10,937 nucleotides of DNA from Pseudomonadota bacterium (GTDB lineage: Bacteria > Pseudomonadota > Gammaproteobacteria > Xanthomonadales > Rhodanobacteraceae), in assembly GCA_021783385.1 (NCBI GenBank), contig JAJXTX010000073.1, positions 1-10,937 of the forward strand. Direction: 5' to 3'. Of this stretch, positions 8,457 through 10,937 are shown in pieces. Every line of letters starts with the position of its first letter. Within the stretch, counting starts at the first letter, position 1. The notes beneath the pieces were generated by a model. It made no database searches. It had not been told where the DNA came from and saw only the letters and a program-made list of their open reading frames with translations. The position numbers and the translations under genes were made by a program.

Positions 8457-9546
8457 ACTGATCAACTGGCTGGCGCGCTATCTGTCGGCGCCGCACCTGT
8501 TCCAGTACATCACCTTCCGCACCATCATGGCCGCGCTCACCGCGCTGGCGGTGTCGCTGCTGATGGGCCCGATGCTGATCCGCAAGCTGGGCGCGCTGAA
8601 GGCCGGCCAGGTGGTGCGCAGCGACGGTCCGCAGACGCATCTGGTCAAGGCCGGCACGCCGACCATGGGCGGCGTGATGATCCTGCTGTCGGTGGCGGTG
8701 GCCACGCTGCTGTGGGCCGATCTGCGCAACCGCTACGTGTGGGTGGTGCTGGCGGTGATGCTGGCGTTCGGCGCGATCGGCTTCTACGACGATTACCGCA
8801 AGCTGGTGCTGAAGGACAGCCGCGGGCTGGCCAGCCGCTGGAAATATTTCTGGCAGTCGCTGTTCGGCCTCGGTGCGGCCGTGTTCCTGTACGCCACCGC
8901 GCCGCACGCGGTGGCCGGCCTGCCGGTGGCGGAGACGGCGCTGTACGTGCCGCTGTTCAAGCACGTGGTGCTGCCGATGGGGCTGTTCTTCGTGGTGCTG
9001 ACGTATTTCATGATCGTCGGCTTCTCCAACGCGGTGAACCTCACCGACGGCCTGGACGGGCTGGCGATCATGCCGACGGTGCTGGTGTCCGGCGCGCTCG
9101 GCGTGTTCGCCTACCTGGCCGGCAACAAGCTGTTTTCCGAATACCTCGGCATTCCCTCGATTCCCGGCGCCGGCGAGCTGGCGATCTTCTGCGGCGCGCT
9201 GGCCGGCGCCGGACTCGGGTTCCTCTGGTTCAACACCTATCCGGCGCAGGTGTTCATGGGCGACGTCGGCGCGCTGGCGATGGGCGCGGCGCTGGGCTGC
9301 GTGGCGGTGATCGTGCGCCAGGAGATCGTGCTGCTGGTGATGGGCGGCGTGTTCGTGATGGAAACGGTCTCGGTGATGCTGCAGGTGGCCAGCTTCAAGC
9401 TCACCGGCAAGCGCATCTTCCGGATGGCGCCGATCCATCACCACTTCGAACTGAAGGGCTGGCCCGAGCCCCGCGTGATCGTGCGCTTCTGGATCATCAG
9501 CGTGGTGCTGGTGCTGGTCGGTCTTGCCACTTTGAAGGTGCGCTGA
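8446..9546 (+). CDS. mraY: MraY, phospho-MurNAc-pentapeptide translocase
   Basis: MraY is a polytopic inner-membrane enzyme that transfers phospho-MurNAc-pentapeptide from UDP to undecaprenyl phosphate, forming lipid I. The 366-residue product has about ten hydrophobic segments. Its catalytic and metal-binding signatures are GTPTMGG near residue 70, FYDDYRK with D115 and D116 (same numbers as E. coli), NLTDGLDG from 198, FMGDVG with the aspartate at 273, and the [13 protein letters not shown] loop with the three histidines at 331-333. ATG 8446 is preceded by a full AGGAGG nine bases upstream, the strongest Shine-Dalgarno in the cluster, placed inside murF. In most gammaproteobacteria murD follows; here ftsW begins one base after the stop. 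Confidence 0.98.
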   Translation: MLLELINWLARYLSAPHLFQYITFRTIMAALTALAVSLLMGPMLIRKLGALKAGQVVRSDGPQTHLVKAGTPTMGGVMILLSVAVATLLWADLRNRYVWVVLAVMLAFGAIGFYDDYRKLVLKDSRGLASRWKYFWQSLFGLGAAVFLYATAPHAVAGLPVAETALYVPLFKHVVLPMGLFFVVLTYFMIVGFSNAVNLTDGLDGLAIMPTVLVSGALGVFAYLAGNKLFSEYLGIPSIPGAGELAIFCGALAGAGLGFLWFNTYPAQVFMGDVGALAMGAALGCVAVIVRQEIVLLVMGGVFVMETVSVMLQVASFKLTGKRIFRMAPIHHHFELKGWPEPRVIVRFWIISVVLVLVGLATLKVR

Positions 9547-9547
9547 G

Positions 9548-10789
9548 ATGTTCGGACTCGATTCCACCCAGGCCAAACGCCGGCTCGGACCGCGCGGCAG
9601 CTTCGACCTGCTGCTGATGCTGGCGCTGATCGGTTTGGCCAGCATCGGCGTGGTGATGGTGACCTCCAGCTCGATCGCGGTGGCCGACAGCCGCCACATG
9701 GGCGCGTTCTATTTCCTCAAGCACGACCTGGCCTTCCTGGGCATCGGCCTGGTGGCCGCTGGCCTGGCCATGCGCACCGAGCTGAAGTGGCTGGAGAAAT
9801 TCGCGTTTCCGCTGCTGGCGCTGGCATTCATGCTGCTGCTGGCGGTGTTCGTGCCGCATCTGGGCATGCGCATCAACGGCGCGCGGCGCTGGCTCAACCT
9901 GCTGGTGACCAGCTTCCAGCCGGTGGAGGCGGTGAAGCTGATCCTGGTGGTGTACGTCGCCAGCTATCTGGTGCGCCACCGCGACAGCGTGGAGACCAGG
10001 TTCCTTGGCCTGATCAAGCCGATTGCGGTCGCCGGCGTGATCGTGATCCTGCTGCTGCTGCAGCCGGACTTCGGCTCGGCCACGCTGGTGATCGCGGTGA
10101 CCATCGCGATGGTCTGGCTTGGCGGCGCGCGGCCGATCTTCCTGTTCCTGATGGGGCTGCCGCTGATGCCGCTGCTCTACGTGGCGGCCACCGGTGAGAG
10201 CTACCGCGTGAAGCGGCTCACCTCGTTCATGGATCCGTGGAAGGACCCGTTCAACGACGGCTTCCAGCTGACCCAGTCGCTGATGGCAATCGGTCGCGGC
10301 GAGTGGACTGGCGTCGGGCTGGGCTCCAGCGTGCTGAAGCTGTCGTATCTGCCCGAGGCGCATACCGACTTCATCTTCGCGGTGATCGGCGAGGAGCTGG
10401 GCCTGGCCGGCGTGGTGCTGGTGATGAGCCTGTTCGCGCTGGCGGTGGGTCGCGGCCTGTACCTGGGGCTGAAGGGCGTCGAGGTGGGACAGCGCTTTGC
10501 CGGCTACGTGGCGTTTGGCATCTCGCTGATGCTGGCGATGCAGGCGATCGTGTCGGTGGGGGTGAATCTCGGTGCGCTGCCGACCAAGGGGCTGACCCTG
10601 CCGCTGATCAGCTACGGCGGCTCGTCGATGGCGCTGACCTGCGCGATGGCCGGCGTGCTGCTGCGCGCCACCTACGAGATCAACCGCGCGCTCGACGCAC
10701 GCGAGGTGACCCGGCGCATGCCCGCCGCGGTGGCCGCCACCGATGCGCACGCCGTCGCCCACCAGCCCGAACAGGCGGCCGCCGCATGA
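9548..10789 (+). CDS. ftsW: FtsW, septal peptidoglycan glycosyltransferase (SEDS family)
   Basis: FtsW polymerises lipid II into glycan strands at the division site as partner of FtsI. The 413-residue protein has a short basic N-terminus and roughly ten membrane segments. Typical SEDS motifs are present: [34 protein letters not shown], then [14 protein letters not shown] and the PEAHTDFIF loop, whose aspartate 274 corresponds to the catalytic residue in this family. GEELGL and [10 protein letters not shown] follow. PVE stands where many relatives have PSE. The C-terminal 40 residues are cytoplasmic and Ala/Arg-rich. ATG 9548 follows the mraY stop by one base, with GAAGG upstream inside mraY. 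RodA is the main alternative, but the cluster position favours FtsW. Confidence 0.97.
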   Translation: MFGLDSTQAKRRLGPRGSFDLLLMLALIGLASIGVVMVTSSSIAVADSRHMGAFYFLKHDLAFLGIGLVAAGLAMRTELKWLEKFAFPLLALAFMLLLAVFVPHLGMRINGARRWLNLLVTSFQPVEAVKLILVVYVASYLVRHRDSVETRFLGLIKPIAVAGVIVILLLLQPDFGSATLVIAVTIAMVWLGGARPIFLFLMGLPLMPLLYVAATGESYRVKRLTSFMDPWKDPFNDGFQLTQSLMAIGRGEWTGVGLGSSVLKLSYLPEAHTDFIFAVIGEELGLAGVVLVMSLFALAVGRGLYLGLKGVEVGQRFAGYVAFGISLMLAMQAIVSVGVNLGALPTKGLTLPLISYGGSSMALTCAMAGVLLRATYEINRALDAREVTRRMPAAVAATDAHAVAHQPEQAAAA

Positions 10790-10937
10790 ACCCGTCCGCA
10801 CCCGTGCTGATCATGGCCGGCGGCACCGGCGGCCACATCTTCCCCGGCCTGGCGGTGGCCGAGTGCCTGCGTGCGCAGGGCGTGCCGGTGGTCTGGCTGG
10901 GCGCGCTCGGCGGGATGGAGACGCGCGTGGTGCCGGC
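10786..10937 (+). CDS. murG: MurG, lipid II synthase (partial, N-terminal part)
   Basis: MurG is the membrane-associated glycosyltransferase that adds GlcNAc from UDP-GlcNAc to lipid I, yielding lipid II. Only 50 codons are inside the window. They show the diagnostic N-terminal glycine loop, [20 protein letters not shown], with GGTGGH at residues 12-17, then a helix and the strand VVWLG. ATG 10786 overlaps the ftsW stop as ATGA, continuing the coupled order ftsW-murG seen in other dcw clusters. The remaining two thirds or more lies to the right. Confidence 0.96.
   Translation, partial: MNPSAPVLIMAGGTGGHIFPGLAVAECLRAQGVPVVWLGALGGMETRVVP

Overview
This window is the front end of a division and cell wall (dcw) gene cluster from a GC-rich gammaproteobacterium. 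The order lpoA (divergent) / rsmI / rnpB / mraZ-rsmH-ftsL-ftsI-murE-murF-mraY-ftsW-murG is gammaproteobacterial. The high GC content, the RNase P RNA gene lying between rsmI and mraZ, and the lack of murD between mraY and ftsW point to the Xanthomonadales (Lysobacterales), perhaps Rhodanobacteraceae (Rhodanobacter/Dyella type). That placement is inference from gene order and protein flavour, not a database match.

Left part (1-1388): the N-terminal third or less of the outer-membrane lipoprotein LpoA, an activator of penicillin-binding protein 1A, runs off the left edge on the minus strand. It diverges from rsmI, a 16S rRNA 2'-O-methyltransferase gene on the plus strand. An 83-base gap then carries two near-identical 15-base hairpins and a -10-like element just before the RNA gene.

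Middle part (1389-2083): a complete bacterial type A RNase P RNA gene is followed by about 330 bases without a gene. This gap holds a strong hairpin, a shift from GC-rich to AT-rich sequence, and a clear promoter with a perfect TTGACA -35 box. A perfect inverted repeat fills the promoter spacer. Four GTGGG-like repeats at exact 10-base intervals follow; they match the known form of MraZ operators, so the cluster is probably autoregulated by its first gene.

Right part (2084-10937): nine genes on the plus strand, almost all overlapping by 1-11 bases or one base apart. MraZ (regulator, TTG start) and RsmH (16S rRNA m4C1402 methyltransferase) come first. FtsL and FtsI (PBP3) belong to the divisome. 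MurE and MurF complete the UDP-MurNAc-pentapeptide, MraY loads it onto undecaprenyl phosphate to make lipid I, FtsW polymerises septal glycan, and MurG (cut by the right edge) makes lipid II. RsmI and RsmH modify the same 16S rRNA nucleotide, C1402, and flank rnpB and mraZ here.

I see no mobile element, CRISPR array, tRNA or plainly novel system. The points most worth a second look are the missing murD, which in Xanthomonas goes with the MurD2/MurL route to D-glutamate, and the regulatory DNA between rsmI and mraZ.
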